A stretch of DNA of 51,091 nucleotides from Bacteroidales bacterium (GTDB lineage: Bacteria; Bacteroidota; Bacteroidia; Bacteroidales; Bacteroidaceae), in the NCBI GenBank assembly GCA_015654535.1, contig JAATGU010000011.1:1-51091 (forward strand). Direction: 5' to 3'. The notes beneath the pieces are model-generated. The model did no database searches, was not told the DNA's origin, and saw only the letters and a program-made list of their open reading frames with translations. Each line of letters opens with the position of its first letter. The stretch's first letter is position 1. Positions 25,307 through 34,001 of the stretch are shown one piece after another. A program made the translations under genes and the position numbers.

Positions 25307-26698
25307 ATGAAGAAACAACCTTATTTTTTCATCCCTTTATTAGGGATTATATTCGTCCTTCTTCTAAATTCATGCGAGGGGGTAGACCGACGTTTGGAAT
25401 ACAAAGACACCACAGACGCCAATAACTGGATATACAGCCAAATGGAAGAATATTATTATTGGTATAAAAACATTCCTGCCTCCAGTAGCCTTGCTTTTTA
25501 TGCCACGCCGGATATTTTCTTTAGCAGTCTATTATCCACTAATGAAAAGAAAGGTGGAGAATATGTTTCATGGATACAGGAAAAAACAGCAACCACAAAG
25601 AGTATAGACGAGACTTCTTCTTACGGATTTGAATTCAAAAGCTATACTACTGATAGTACTTATCGCGTTCGTGTGCTTTACGTATTACCAAATAGTCCCG
25701 CCAATGATGCCGGGTTGAAACGAGGCGATTGGATTTTATCTTTTGACAATAAAAAAATAACGAGTACTAATTATACCGAGCTACTCACGGGAAGCGGAAT
25801 CAACTTAACTTTAGGAACACCGACTGATTATACTAAAAATATCTTTACGGAAAGCGGCTCACTTACATTGGCTACCGCACGGGCGGTAAATAATGATCCG
25901 ATACTGGCGCATAAGGTATTGAATAGTGCTTCGGGAAGCAAAATAGGCTACTTGATGTACAATCAATTCTTAACCGGCCCTAGCAGCGATGCCAATGATC
26001 TTACCTATGATAACGAACTGCGTAGCCTCTTTGCTGATTTCAAAAACCAGAATGTAAAAGACTTCGTTCTTGATCTTCGTTATAATTCAGGTGGATATAT
26101 CAGCACCGGACAATTGCTTGGCTCAATGCTTGCTCCCAGCTCCGCATTGGGCAGTGTTTTTTGTAAAATACAATACAATGATAAGGCGATAGTTCCAAAA
26201 GACAGCGTGTTTTTTGACGCTAATTCCATTAAAGGAGGAGCAAATCTTAATCTTTCCCGTCTCTATGTATTAGTGAGTAGCACTACAGCTTCTACTGCCG
26301 AATTAATAATCAATGGATTAAAACCATTTATGGATGTAATACTAATAGGTACCACTACTGAAGGAAATAATCTGACTTCCATGCTTATAGAAGATGCTAA
26401 CTATAATTGGATTATACAACCGGTGGTAGGAATACTGTCTAATTCTGAAGATAATATCGATTATGCCAGTGGATTTACACCAGACGTGGTACTGGATGAA
26501 TCTACTGATTACAACACATTCAAAGAGCTGGGAGATGAAAATGAACTATTGCTCAAAGAAGCCCTTACATTAATAAACGGTGCGAGCGTCACTCAGGCCA
26601 CTCGCACCAAATCCATTCCTTCGGGAATAGTTACCAAGCAGAGTTCTTTAGACAGAAAGAAGCCGAATGCCGCTTGGTTGGCTCCCATAGTGAAATAA
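25307..26698 (+). CDS. S41 (C-terminal processing) peptidase-like lipoprotein, catalytic Lys replaced
   Basis: A 463-residue lipoprotein (lipobox LLLNSC, Cys23, when started at 25307). An N-terminal helical part (NWIYSQMEEYYYWYKNIP) is followed by a PDZ domain (about 105-160: VRVLYVLPNSPANDAGLKRG, DWILSFDNKKI) and the S41 fold (FVLDLRYNSGGYISTGQLLG). The presumed serine is in SSTTASTAELIINGL. In active S41 peptidases the lysine lies in a GxxTxGK motif; here the equivalent is GTTTEGNN, with Asn encoded at 26366-26368. The protein may be inactive or use another mechanism. Similar Bacteroides lipoproteins are usually annotated as S41 peptidases of unknown substrate. It converges with the next gene, 7 bp apart. 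Confidence 0.85.
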   Translation: MKKQPYFFIPLLGIIFVLLLNSCEGVDRRLEYKDTTDANNWIYSQMEEYYYWYKNIPASSSLAFYATPDIFFSSLLSTNEKKGGEYVSWIQEKTATTKSIDETSSYGFEFKSYTTDSTYRVRVLYVLPNSPANDAGLKRGDWILSFDNKKITSTNYTELLTGSGINLTLGTPTDYTKNIFTESGSLTLATARAVNNDPILAHKVLNSASGSKIGYLMYNQFLTGPSSDANDLTYDNELRSLFADFKNQNVKDFVLDLRYNSGGYISTGQLLGSMLAPSSALGSVFCKIQYNDKAIVPKDSVFFDANSIKGGANLNLSRLYVLVSSTTASTAELIINGLKPFMDVILIGTTTEGNNLTSMLIEDANYNWIIQPVVGILSNSEDNIDYASGFTPDVVLDESTDYNTFKELGDENELLLKEALTLINGASVTQATRTKSIPSGIVTKQSSLDRKKPNAAWLAPIVK

Positions 26699-26705
26699 CA
26701 AAATT

Positions 26706-27521
26706 TTATTTCGCAAAGAATTTCTTGAAGAACAATAGTTGATAATCAATGGAGTTGTTCCAATAATCACCATTATGCGCTCCCGGACGGGTGATGAAGT
26801 CGTGGTTAATCTTTTTCCCCAACAAGCGTTCATGCAAATCTTTGTTGACTGTGAGAAAGAAATCATCATATCCACAATCAATAATGATGGCCAAATCTCC
26901 GTTCTCTATTTTATCAATCTGATTAATCACTGTATGTTCATCCCATACTTTTTTATTCGCGGCAAACTCACCTAATTGTTTGCTCATATCCCAATTCTGT
27001 GGAAAAGGACGAATATCTACTCCGCCGCTGGTACTTCCTGCCGCACCAAACACATCTTTGTGGCGAAAAGCAAGCCATAAAGCTCCATGTCCACCCATAC
27101 TTAGTCCGGTAATAGCACGTCCTTTGCGATCCGCAAGAGTTTTATAGTGACTATCCACATACTTCACCAACTCGTCGGAAACAAATGTTTCATACCGGTA
27201 AGTAGGATCCTTAGGACTATCCCAATACCAACTATTCTTACCATCAGGGCAAACAATCACTACCTTGTTCTGCTCGGCAATTTCGGGAAGATTAGGCTTG
27301 ATACCCAACCAACTTTCGGCATTTCCACTATAACCATGCAGCAGATAAACCACCGGATAAGAAACATTCTTTGCCGACTTAGCATTATCGGGAGCAATAA
27401 TCACAACTTGAACATCTTTGTTCATAGCAGTACTTCTAACCTGAACTGTTTCTACCTTCGCGGCATTGACCAGCAAAGCAAAGAACAACATAAAGGACAA
27501 AAAGAGAATTCTGTTTTTCAT
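26706..27521 (-). CDS. Secreted esterase D-like alpha/beta hydrolase (EstA / tributyrin esterase family)
   Basis: A 271-residue exported hydrolase with a signal peptide (MKNRILFLSFMLFFALLVNA). The alpha/beta fold shows YPVVYLLHGYSGNAESW, the nucleophile S141 in GLSMGGHGA, an acid D near 215-219 in IDCGYDDFF, and a His in ITRPGAHNGDYW (about 247-253). This is the esterase-D group that includes feruloyl and acetyl esterases. In a pectin-degrading genome an acyl-ester of a plant sugar is a reasonable substrate, but it is not operonic with the pectin genes and the substrate is unproved. Confidence 0.87.
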   Translation of the reverse strand: MKNRILFLSFMLFFALLVNAAKVETVQVRSTAMNKDVQVVIIAPDNAKSAKNVSYPVVYLLHGYSGNAESWLGIKPNLPEIAEQNKVVIVCPDGKNSWYWDSPKDPTYRYETFVSDELVKYVDSHYKTLADRKGRAITGLSMGGHGALWLAFRHKDVFGAAGSTSGGVDIRPFPQNWDMSKQLGEFAANKKVWDEHTVINQIDKIENGDLAIIIDCGYDDFFLTVNKDLHERLLGKKINHDFITRPGAHNGDYWNNSIDYQLLFFKKFFAK

Positions 27522-27565
27522 TTTTTATTCGTTTAATAAAACTGTCATATCTATAACTTAACACA

Positions 27566-27574
27566 GCAAAAGTA
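27566..27574 (-). promoter_or_regulatory. Putative -7 box of the esterase gene
   Basis: Minus-strand TACTTTTGC matches TAnnTTTG, 44 bp before the ATG at 27521. Confidence 0.5.
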
Positions 27575-27850
27575 AGCAAAATAGAAAAAACAGATAACTT
27601 TTAACCAATATTTTTTATATCTAAATTTATTTATAAATTCTAAAGAGGGTATAAAAATCGTTTTATATAGATGCCAAGTAGTAAAAGGTAGAGGTTTTTG
27701 AGATAAAAAGCGCTTATTATAGCATCGTTTATTGCATTTATGAGATTAATTTGGATGAAGTGGAACGTAGAAGCAACCTTTTTAAAGATCGGGTTCATTT
27801 AACTGATAATGAGTAACTAATAGTTTTTTTTAAACGTCTTTTTAAATTCG

Positions 27851-27978
27851 GGCGCGTAGGATGCGGAGGGTGCGGAGGTGTTTTCTTAACCCCTAATACT
27901 ATAGATACTATTATATAAATCATATCTATCTATATTAGTATATAAAGTCTAAGAAAAACCCTACGCACCCTACGCGCC
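27851..27978. repeat. GC-rich inverted repeat with RTGCGKAGG units and AT-rich centre
   Basis: Within a 938-bp gene-free spacer (27522-28459) a GC-rich arm at 27851-27887 (GGCGCGTAGG, then two RTGCGGAGG-type units, TTTTCTTA) faces its imperfect reverse complement at 27950-27978 (TAAGAAAAACCC, TACGCACCC, TACGCGCC). The left arm has one additional 9-bp unit. The about 62 bp between them are very AT-rich. The arms are the only GC-rich DNA in the spacer. No gene is present; the role is unknown. Confidence 0.6.
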
Positions 27979-28051
27979 TGTCACCGGATTCGATTTTTTT
28001 TGTTGCCTTTTCCCCTACTTCGTTTTCTTTTTTAGTCCTGCAAAAAACATG

Positions 28052-28102
28052 TCCGGACTTCTTTTTCAATATGTCTGGACTCTTTGGAGAAGATCTCTGG
28101 AC
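28052..28102 (+). repeat. Three TCYGGAC direct repeats at exact 22-bp spacing
   Basis: TCCGGAC at 28052-28058, TCTGGAC at 28074-28080 and TCTGGAC at 28096-28102 recur every 22 bp (about two helix turns). The first is palindromic in TCCGGA. Copies 1 and 2 share the wider form TGTCYGGACTY. They lie about 170 bp upstream of the promoter box of the GH28 operon and may be activator sites. Confidence 0.5.
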
Positions 28103-28272
28103 ATCTCTTTTTTATGAAAAGAAAAAAATAATATCCGCTCTTTGAAAGTAAAAGTACAAAAATAGACTATAGATTGTAGATTTGTTGCTTTCTTTGCATG
28201 TCAATAATAATAAATCGTCAAAAAATCCACCTAAACTAACAATATGTACACATTAGAAACGTGCATCCCGTC

Positions 28273-28281
28273 TATCTTTGC
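28273..28281 (+). promoter_or_regulatory. Putative -7 box of the GH28 operon
   Basis: TATCTTTGC matches TAnnTTTG. It predicts a leader of about 170 nt before the GH28 ATG. Another weaker match, TAGATTTG, is at 28177-28184. Confidence 0.5.
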
Positions 28282-28358
28282 AAACATTAAGTTGACGAGG
28301 ATTTATTATTTCATGTATTAAGAGTTTAGAATTAGGTTATCATGAATTATTTATTATT

Positions 28359-28396
28359 CCTTTCACAAACCATTCGCGAGAATCGTTTGTGGAAGG
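28359..28396 (+). other. Strong GNRA-capped hairpin in the GH28 leader
   Basis: A 12-bp stem (28359-28370 with 28385-28396, one G-U pair) continues after a single C-C mismatch into 4 bp (28372-28375 with 28380-28383) capped by GCGA, a GNRA tetraloop. No T-run follows, so it is not a simple terminator. It lies about 80 nt after the predicted transcription start and 63 nt before the GH28 ATG. Candidate mRNA-stability or regulatory element. Confidence 0.55.
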
Positions 28397-28459
28397 ATGG
28401 TAAAGCTCTCTCAAAAGAAAGTTTGAAATAGATTTTATAATAAAAACAAAACATAAGTA

Positions 28460-30070
28460 ATGAACAAATTAGTAAAAAAGTACCTACTGCTTTTTGCAGC
28501 AAGCGCACTTCCTCTGCTATATAGTTGCAACGTACAGGCAGCTCAAAAAGCAACTAGCATTGATCCATCCATCTACAAAGAATTACCTTTTCAAATGCCC
28601 CAAGTTGTACAGCCTTCTTTCCCTGATTATGAAGTAAACATCCTCGATTTCGACGCTAAAAATGACGGGATGACAATCAATACAAAGGCAATCAATGATG
28701 CCATAAAAAAGGTGAATGCCCAAGGAGGTGGCACTGTCATTATTCCTGCCGGAATATGGATATCCGGCCCCATTGAATTATTGAGCAACGTTAATTTACA
28801 TACGGAGAAGAACGCATTAGTCGTTTTCACGGAAGATTTTAATGCATATCCTATAATAAAGACTTCTTTTGAAGGAATTGAGACTCGTCGGTGTCAATCT
28901 CCTATTTCCGCGCGAAACGCAGAAAATATAGCGATTACCGGAGACGGTGCTTTCGAAGGATCCGGCGATGCATGGAGAATGGTAAAGAAGGATAAACTCA
29001 CGGAAAGCCAGTGGAAAGATCTGGTTAAATCCGGCGGCGTACTGAGTGCTGATAAGAAAATATGGTATCCTAGTACTAAATCTCTCAAAGGAGCTTTGGC
29101 TTGTGAGGACTTCAATAATCCTAAGGGAATAAATACCGATGCTGACTGGGAAAGCATTAGAGACTGGCTTCGTCCGGTAATGGTGAGCTTAGTTAAATGC
29201 AAAAAGGTCCTTTTACAAGGCGTAACCTTTAAGAATTCTCCAAGTTGGTGCCTGCACCCGCTTTCCTGCGAGAACATTACGATTGATCACGTAAATGTAT
29301 TCAATCCATGGTACTCTCAAAATGGAGATGCGCTGGACATGGAATCTTGTAAAAACGCTCTCATCATTAATAATATTTTTGATGCCGGAGATGATGCAAT
29401 CTGTCTAAAATCGGGTAAAGACGAAGACGGACGCAAAAGAGGTGAACCTTGTGAGAATGTGATTGTGAGAAACAACATTGTTCTCCATGGTCATGGAGGA
29501 TTTGTAGTAGGCAGTGAAATGTCCGGCGGAGTAAAGAATATTTTTGTTTCCGATTGCACTTTTCTAGGTACCGATGTTGGGCTGCGTTTTAAAAGCGCAC
29601 GCGGTCGTGGGGGAGTTGTAGAGGGAATTTACATTAATAATATTAATATGCTTAATATCCCCAACGAGCCCCTTTTATTCGATTTATTTTATGGAGGCAA
29701 AGCTCCGGATGAACTAACGGAAGAGGATAAAATAGATAAAGAGGAAAAAACTCCTTTGGTAACAGAGGCAACTCCGGTGTTTAAAAATATTCATATTTCG
29801 AACATTTACTGTAAGAATGCAGGCAGAGCAATGTTCTTCAATGGTTTGCCGGAAATGAAAATACAAAATGTCACGATTAAGAACGTGGTGATCACAGGAG
29901 CTAAAGAAGGAGCAGTGGTTAGTCAGGCCGATGGCGTAACAATGGATAATATCAAAATAGCTTCTCCCAAGGGCAATAGCCTGATAATAAAGAATACAAA
30001 AAACATCAAAGTGGATGGCTTTGTTTATAAAGAGGTGGACGAAAAAGAAAAAACAGTATTTTTTAAATGA
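28460..30070 (+). CDS. Glycoside hydrolase family 28 polygalacturonase
   Basis: A 536-residue inverting pectin hydrolase on a right-handed beta-helix. The N-terminus is a signal peptide with a possible lipobox (LLYSC, Cys23). Family motifs are intact: NGDALD with the acids D290/D293, AGDDAI with DD at 311-312, HGHGG at 343-347, and RFK at 376-378, the residues that bind the galacturonate carboxylate. About 540 residues and an insert near 175-235 (TESQWKDLV...WESIRDWLRP) are usual for Bacteroides exo-acting GH28 enzymes, which release galacturonic acid from homogalacturonan or rhamnogalacturonan fragments. It is the first of three plus-strand genes of the pectin locus, with a long structured leader. 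Confidence 0.93.
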   Translation: MNKLVKKYLLLFAASALPLLYSCNVQAAQKATSIDPSIYKELPFQMPQVVQPSFPDYEVNILDFDAKNDGMTINTKAINDAIKKVNAQGGGTVIIPAGIWISGPIELLSNVNLHTEKNALVVFTEDFNAYPIIKTSFEGIETRRCQSPISARNAENIAITGDGAFEGSGDAWRMVKKDKLTESQWKDLVKSGGVLSADKKIWYPSTKSLKGALACEDFNNPKGINTDADWESIRDWLRPVMVSLVKCKKVLLQGVTFKNSPSWCLHPLSCENITIDHVNVFNPWYSQNGDALDMESCKNALIINNIFDAGDDAICLKSGKDEDGRKRGEPCENVIVRNNIVLHGHGGFVVGSEMSGGVKNIFVSDCTFLGTDVGLRFKSARGRGGVVEGIYINNINMLNIPNEPLLFDLFYGGKAPDELTEEDKIDKEEKTPLVTEATPVFKNIHISNIYCKNAGRAMFFNGLPEMKIQNVTIKNVVITGAKEGAVVSQADGVTMDNIKIASPKGNSLIIKNTKNIKVDGFVYKEVDEKEKTVFFK

Positions 30071-30110
30071 TTTCAATCAAAAAAAACACGGGTTGTCAAA
30101 GCTTTTATTA

Positions 30111-30119
30111 TACATTTGC
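30111..30119 (+). promoter_or_regulatory. Putative internal -7 box before the DUF4861 gene
   Basis: TACATTTGC matches TAnnTTTG and lies 28 bp before the ATG at 30147, so the last two genes may also be transcribed independently of GH28. Confidence 0.45.
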
Positions 30120-30146
30120 ATCGTTATAAACAGAAATTTATTAATC

Positions 30147-31361
30147 ATGAAAAAGAGTATAAAGATTGCCTTAGCAATATACTGCTGTTTGCCTTTATGT
30201 GCTTTCGCTCAGAAAGCTGAAAAAAGTGTCTCTGTCCAAGTTAGTAACGGATGGGACAAAGTGAAAGAAAACGAACCGATAGTTCTTAAAATAAAAGAAC
30301 TAAAAGCGGGTTTTACCGTTAAGTCAGCAGTGGTTTGGGACGGAAAGGTGGAAATTCCTTCACAGTTGGATGATTTAAACGGAGATCGTAAAGCTGACGA
30401 ATTAGCTTTTGTAACTAATGTTCCGGCTAAAAGCGACAAAACATTCCGGATTATCCTTTCATCCGAAAAATCTACCAAAACTTATCCTGCAAAAGTATAT
30501 GCTGATATGCTGGTGAGCGACAAAAAAGGAAAGCATGTTCCTATCTCTTCTGTCTCTGTTCCAGGCGGAATCCTTTATAATCAATTGCACCATCATGGCC
30601 CCGCTTTTGAATCAGAATTGGTTGCTTATCGTATCTATTTTGATAAGAAACAAACGGTGGACCTCTACGGCAAGTTTCACAAAGGATTTGAGCTGAAAGA
30701 ATCGGGATTTTATCCTAGTGATGAGCAGTTGGCAAAAGGCTTCGGTGACGATGTTCTTCGCGTAGGCAATAGCTGTGGGCTAGGTACATTGAAAGGATGG
30801 GACGGTAAAGCAGCTACTCATATTGATCCTGTAAGTAACCGAACAGAAAGCATCCTGGCATATGGCCCCGTACGCACGGTAGTTGATGTAATTGCAAATG
30901 ACTGGCAATACCAAGGCGCTGAACTGAACATAACCACTCGTTATATTCTTTATGCCGGACATCGTGATGCTGAAGTAAAAATAATGTTTGAAGAACCATT
31001 GAAAAAAGAAGTATTCTCTACCGGAGTTCAAGACATCATCGGTTCTAAATCATTTTCCGATCACAAAGGTCTGATTGCTTGTTGGGGAACAGATTGGCCG
31101 GTAAACGATACTGTGAAATACGCAAAAGAAACAGTGGGACTCGCTACTTGCATCCCTCAAAAACAGGTAAAGGCAGAAGTGAAAGATCAAGATAATTACC
31201 TCTATACCATAGGCGCAGAAGGACAAAAGTCTATCAATTATAATATCACTTTCACCTCCATGAAAGAGACCTTTGGTTATAAAAGCCAGGAAGCTTGGTT
31301 TGCTTATGTTCAGGAATGGAAAAAGGAACTGGAACATCCTTGCAAGATCGTTATCAAATAA
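30147..31361 (+). CDS. Exported DUF4861 family protein
   Basis: A 404-residue protein. The ATG at 30147 starts a clean signal peptide (MKKSIKIALAIYCCLPLCAFA); an upstream in-frame ATG at 30015 lies inside the GH28 gene and is rejected. The body resembles DUF4861 proteins common in Bacteroidetes pectin loci: DDLNGDRKADELAFV near the start, HHHGPAFESELVAYRIYFDKKQTVDLYGK in the middle, and LFYAGHRDAEVKI-like beta-sandwich strands later. Fold-level relation to large beta-sandwich sugar-active proteins is likely, but no activity is established. Its position between GH28 and GH43 points to periplasmic pectin-oligosaccharide processing. Confidence 0.8.
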   Translation: MKKSIKIALAIYCCLPLCAFAQKAEKSVSVQVSNGWDKVKENEPIVLKIKELKAGFTVKSAVVWDGKVEIPSQLDDLNGDRKADELAFVTNVPAKSDKTFRIILSSEKSTKTYPAKVYADMLVSDKKGKHVPISSVSVPGGILYNQLHHHGPAFESELVAYRIYFDKKQTVDLYGKFHKGFELKESGFYPSDEQLAKGFGDDVLRVGNSCGLGTLKGWDGKAATHIDPVSNRTESILAYGPVRTVVDVIANDWQYQGAELNITTRYILYAGHRDAEVKIMFEEPLKKEVFSTGVQDIIGSKSFSDHKGLIACWGTDWPVNDTVKYAKETVGLATCIPQKQVKAEVKDQDNYLYTIGAEGQKSINYNITFTSMKETFGYKSQEAWFAYVQEWKKELEHPCKIVIK

Positions 31362-31384
31362 ATACTAGCTCGAAGTAAGAATAA

Positions 31385-33013
31385 ATGAAAAAGTTTGCCC
31401 AAAGTTTAGGCTTTTGCCTGCTAATTACATGCTCAACCGCCGCACAAAATTATGTTTCTAAAGTATGGGTAGCGGACAAAGGAGACGGAACCTACCGTAA
31501 TCCAATTATTTATGCTGATTATTCTGATCCCGACTCTTGCCGTGTGGGAGATGATTATTACATGACCGCCTCTAGTTTTGGCTGCATTCCGGGATTGCAG
31601 ATCCTTCACTCCTATGATTTAGTAAACTGGACCCTCGTTGGCGCCGCCGTGCCCAATGCCCTCACTCCTATTGAATCAATAGAAAAACCAGAACATGGCA
31701 ACCGTGTTTGGGCGCCAAGTATCCGTTATCATAACAATGAGTTCTACATTTTTTGGGGAGATCCCGATCAGGGAGTGTTTATGACCAAAACCAAAGATCC
31801 TAAAGGAACATGGAGCAAACCGATTCTGGTGAAAGCCGGAAAAGGAATTATCGACACCACCCCTTTATGGGACGAAGACGGTAGGGTATATCTGGTTCAT
31901 GCCTTTGCAGGAAGCCGCGCTGGTTTAAAAAGTGTGCTGGCTGTATGCGAGTTGAATGCCGATGCGACAGAAACCATTACCGAGTCCAGAATTATATTTG
32001 ATGGTCACGATCATCACGAAACATGTGAAGGCCCCAAGTTCTATAAACGAGGAGGCTACTACTATATATTCACTCCCGCAGGCGGAGTTTCCACCGGATG
32101 GCAATTGGTACTTCGGTCAAAGAATCCTTATGGACCGTATGAAGAAAAGGTGGTGATGGCTCAAGGTAAAAGTTCCGTTAACGGTCCTCACCAAGGTGCT
32201 TGGGTAGATACCAAGAGCGGTGAAAACTGGTTCCTTCATTTTCAAGATGTAGGCGCGTACGGTCGCCTTCTCCATCTGCAACCTATGAAGTGGATCAACG
32301 ATTGGCCGGTAATCGGGGTTGATAAAGACGGAGACGGATGCGGGGAACCTGTCCTTACTTATAAGAAACCCAATGTGGGCAAAACTTATCCTATCTGTAC
32401 TCCTCAGGAAAGCGATGAATTCAATACGCTGACCTTGTCACCACAATGGCAATGGCATGCCAATTATAACCCGAAGTGGATATTCCTGGTAGCGGACAAA
32501 GGCTATGCCCGCCTATACTCCTACCCTGTTGTTGCTAATTACAAGAATCTGTGGAACGTAGCCAATCTGCTTTTACAAAAGACTCCTTCTAATGAATTTA
32601 GCGCGGTAATGAAACTTCGGTTTGCACCCAGTCCCAAGTATTATGGTGAACGGACAGGGCTCTTGGTCATGGGCCGCAGCTATGCACTCCTTTCACTGGA
32701 AAACACGAAAGACGGTCTGCTTCTTTCGCAGAACGAATGCAAGGATGCCGATAAAGGGAAACCGGAACAGATCAATGAATCTGTGATATTAAAGGATAAT
32801 GCCGTCTACTTTAAAGTATCATTTAACAAAGAAGCACAGTGTGCATTCAGTTACAGCACAGATGGAAAGAAATTTCACAAACTGGGAAAGAGCTTTCAAG
32901 CACGTGAAGGTCAATGGATCGGGGCAAAAGTAGGAACTTTTTGCACTCGCCCCGCCATTCAAATCAATGACGGCGGGTGGGCGGAAGTAGATTGGTTCCG
33001 CATAGAAAAATAA
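31385..33013 (+). CDS. Glycoside hydrolase family 43 with C-terminal beta-sandwich
   Basis: A 542-residue secreted inverting enzyme. Signal peptide to about residue 20 (STAAQ). The five-bladed propeller carries the three family acids: D48 in YADYSDPD, D157 in IIDTTPLWDEDG and E215 in CEGPKFY. A second domain from about 340 (SDEFNTLTLSPQWQWHANYNP, then FSYSTDGKKFHKLG, FCTRPAIQINDGGWAEVDWF) is the concanavalin-like module found in GH43 beta-xylosidase/arabinofuranosidase types. It probably removes arabinose, xylose or galactose side chains from pectin. It ends the three-gene unit and is followed by a strong terminator. Confidence 0.93.
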   Translation: MKKFAQSLGFCLLITCSTAAQNYVSKVWVADKGDGTYRNPIIYADYSDPDSCRVGDDYYMTASSFGCIPGLQILHSYDLVNWTLVGAAVPNALTPIESIEKPEHGNRVWAPSIRYHNNEFYIFWGDPDQGVFMTKTKDPKGTWSKPILVKAGKGIIDTTPLWDEDGRVYLVHAFAGSRAGLKSVLAVCELNADATETITESRIIFDGHDHHETCEGPKFYKRGGYYYIFTPAGGVSTGWQLVLRSKNPYGPYEEKVVMAQGKSSVNGPHQGAWVDTKSGENWFLHFQDVGAYGRLLHLQPMKWINDWPVIGVDKDGDGCGEPVLTYKKPNVGKTYPICTPQESDEFNTLTLSPQWQWHANYNPKWIFLVADKGYARLYSYPVVANYKNLWNVANLLLQKTPSNEFSAVMKLRFAPSPKYYGERTGLLVMGRSYALLSLENTKDGLLLSQNECKDADKGKPEQINESVILKDNAVYFKVSFNKEAQCAFSYSTDGKKFHKLGKSFQAREGQWIGAKVGTFCTRPAIQINDGGWAEVDWFRIEK

Positions 33014-33034
33014 AATCATCCTAAAAAAGATCGT

Positions 33035-33076
33035 AAAGGCTGTCGGTAATGCTGAGAAGTAAAACCGACAGCCTTT
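33035..33076 (+). terminator. Terminator of the GH28-DUF4861-GH43 unit
   Basis: A 13-bp perfect stem (33035-33047 with 33064-33076) containing GGCTGTCGGT/ACCGACAGCC, 21 bp after the GH43 stop, followed by TTT-ATC-TTT. Confidence 0.8.
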
Positions 33077-33226
33077 ATCTTTAAGGGCATTTGAAAGGAA
33101 ATATTTTACGAATAAGTAGACCTTCGAAACATACTCTCCTGTAAAGCTGTATTGATTCTATAAAAAGAATCTACTAAAAAAAGACTAAAGAACCTTTACT
33201 GATTCTTGTTCATGCTTATTTTTGCG

Positions 33227-33234
33227 TAAATTTG
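33227..33234 (+). promoter_or_regulatory. Putative -7 box of the gph gene
   Basis: TAAATTTG matches TAnnTTTG, 21 bp before the ATG at 33256, with a TTG about 18 bp upstream. Confidence 0.5.
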
Positions 33235-33255
33235 TCTCTATAAACAGGTATTAGA

Positions 33256-33906
33256 ATGAAAAAATTAGTCATATTCGATTTAGACGGGACCTTACTTAAC
33301 ACTATTGCCGACTTGGCTCAAAGCACTAATTATGCAATGAAACTGACGGGCTTTCCCGAGCATGAAGAGAGTGAATTTAAGTACTTTGTAGGCAATGGAA
33401 TTAATAAACTTTTTGAACGTGCCCTTCCAGAAGGTGAAAAGACAGAAGAAAATGTAGCCAAAGTCCGTAAGGAATTTTTAGTTCACTACGATCATCACAA
33501 TGCGGATCGTAGTAAACCATATCCTGGCATACCAGAGTTGCTTATTACTCTCAAAGAACAAGGCTTGATGCTTGCCGTTGCGTCTAATAAATATCAGTCT
33601 GCCACAGAAAAGCTTATTAAACATTACTTTGGAAATATCCCTTTCGTAGCTATTTTTGGACAACGGGAAGGGATAAAAACTAAGCCAGACCCTTCGGTTA
33701 TTGAAGAGATTCTTGCCATTGCTGGTGTTCAAAAAGACGAGGTACTCTATGTAGGCGACTCAGGAGTGGATATGCAAACGGCCTTAAACGCGGGAGTAAC
33801 TGCCGCCGGAGTAACCTGGGGATTCCGTCCAGTTACGGAATTGGAAGAGTTTCATCCTACATACATAGTTAATGGAGCCGAAGAAATTCTACCACTGATT
33901 CGGTAG
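33256..33906 (+). CDS. gph: HAD-superfamily phosphoglycolate phosphatase-like
   Basis: A 216-residue cytoplasmic phosphatase. Motif I is FDLDGTLLNT with nucleophile D8 and acid D10; motif II is in LAVASNK (Ser); the Lys in GIKTKPDP is motif III; GDSGVDMQTA is motif IV with the Mg-binding Asp. The cap insertion (about 15-80) is helical, of the type found in phosphoglycolate phosphatases and pyrophosphatase-like relatives. The symbol is tentative because the family acts on many small phosphates. Single gene. Confidence 0.85.
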   Translation: MKKLVIFDLDGTLLNTIADLAQSTNYAMKLTGFPEHEESEFKYFVGNGINKLFERALPEGEKTEENVAKVRKEFLVHYDHHNADRSKPYPGIPELLITLKEQGLMLAVASNKYQSATEKLIKHYFGNIPFVAIFGQREGIKTKPDPSVIEEILAIAGVQKDEVLYVGDSGVDMQTALNAGVTAAGVTWGFRPVTELEEFHPTYIVNGAEEILPLIR

Positions 33907-33940
33907 GAGCTTCTAACTGTCGCAAAATATTTCTCATTAA

Positions 33941-33972
33941 AAAAGCCGCACAGATATTCCCATGCGGCTTTT
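33941..33972. terminator. Bidirectional terminator between gph and the aldehyde dehydrogenase
   Basis: A 10-bp stem AAAAGCCGCA (33941-33950) with TGCGGCTTTT (33963-33972) between the two converging genes; A-run and T-run make it functional on both strands. Confidence 0.8.
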
Positions 33973-34001
33973 CAGGTAAATATTACCTGTTAATTTCTAA
34001 T

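Noticed and set aside
30015..30146. Longer start of the DUF4861 protein at 30015
   Set aside because: It overlaps the GH28 coding end and would place a charged stretch ahead of a normal signal peptide at 30147.
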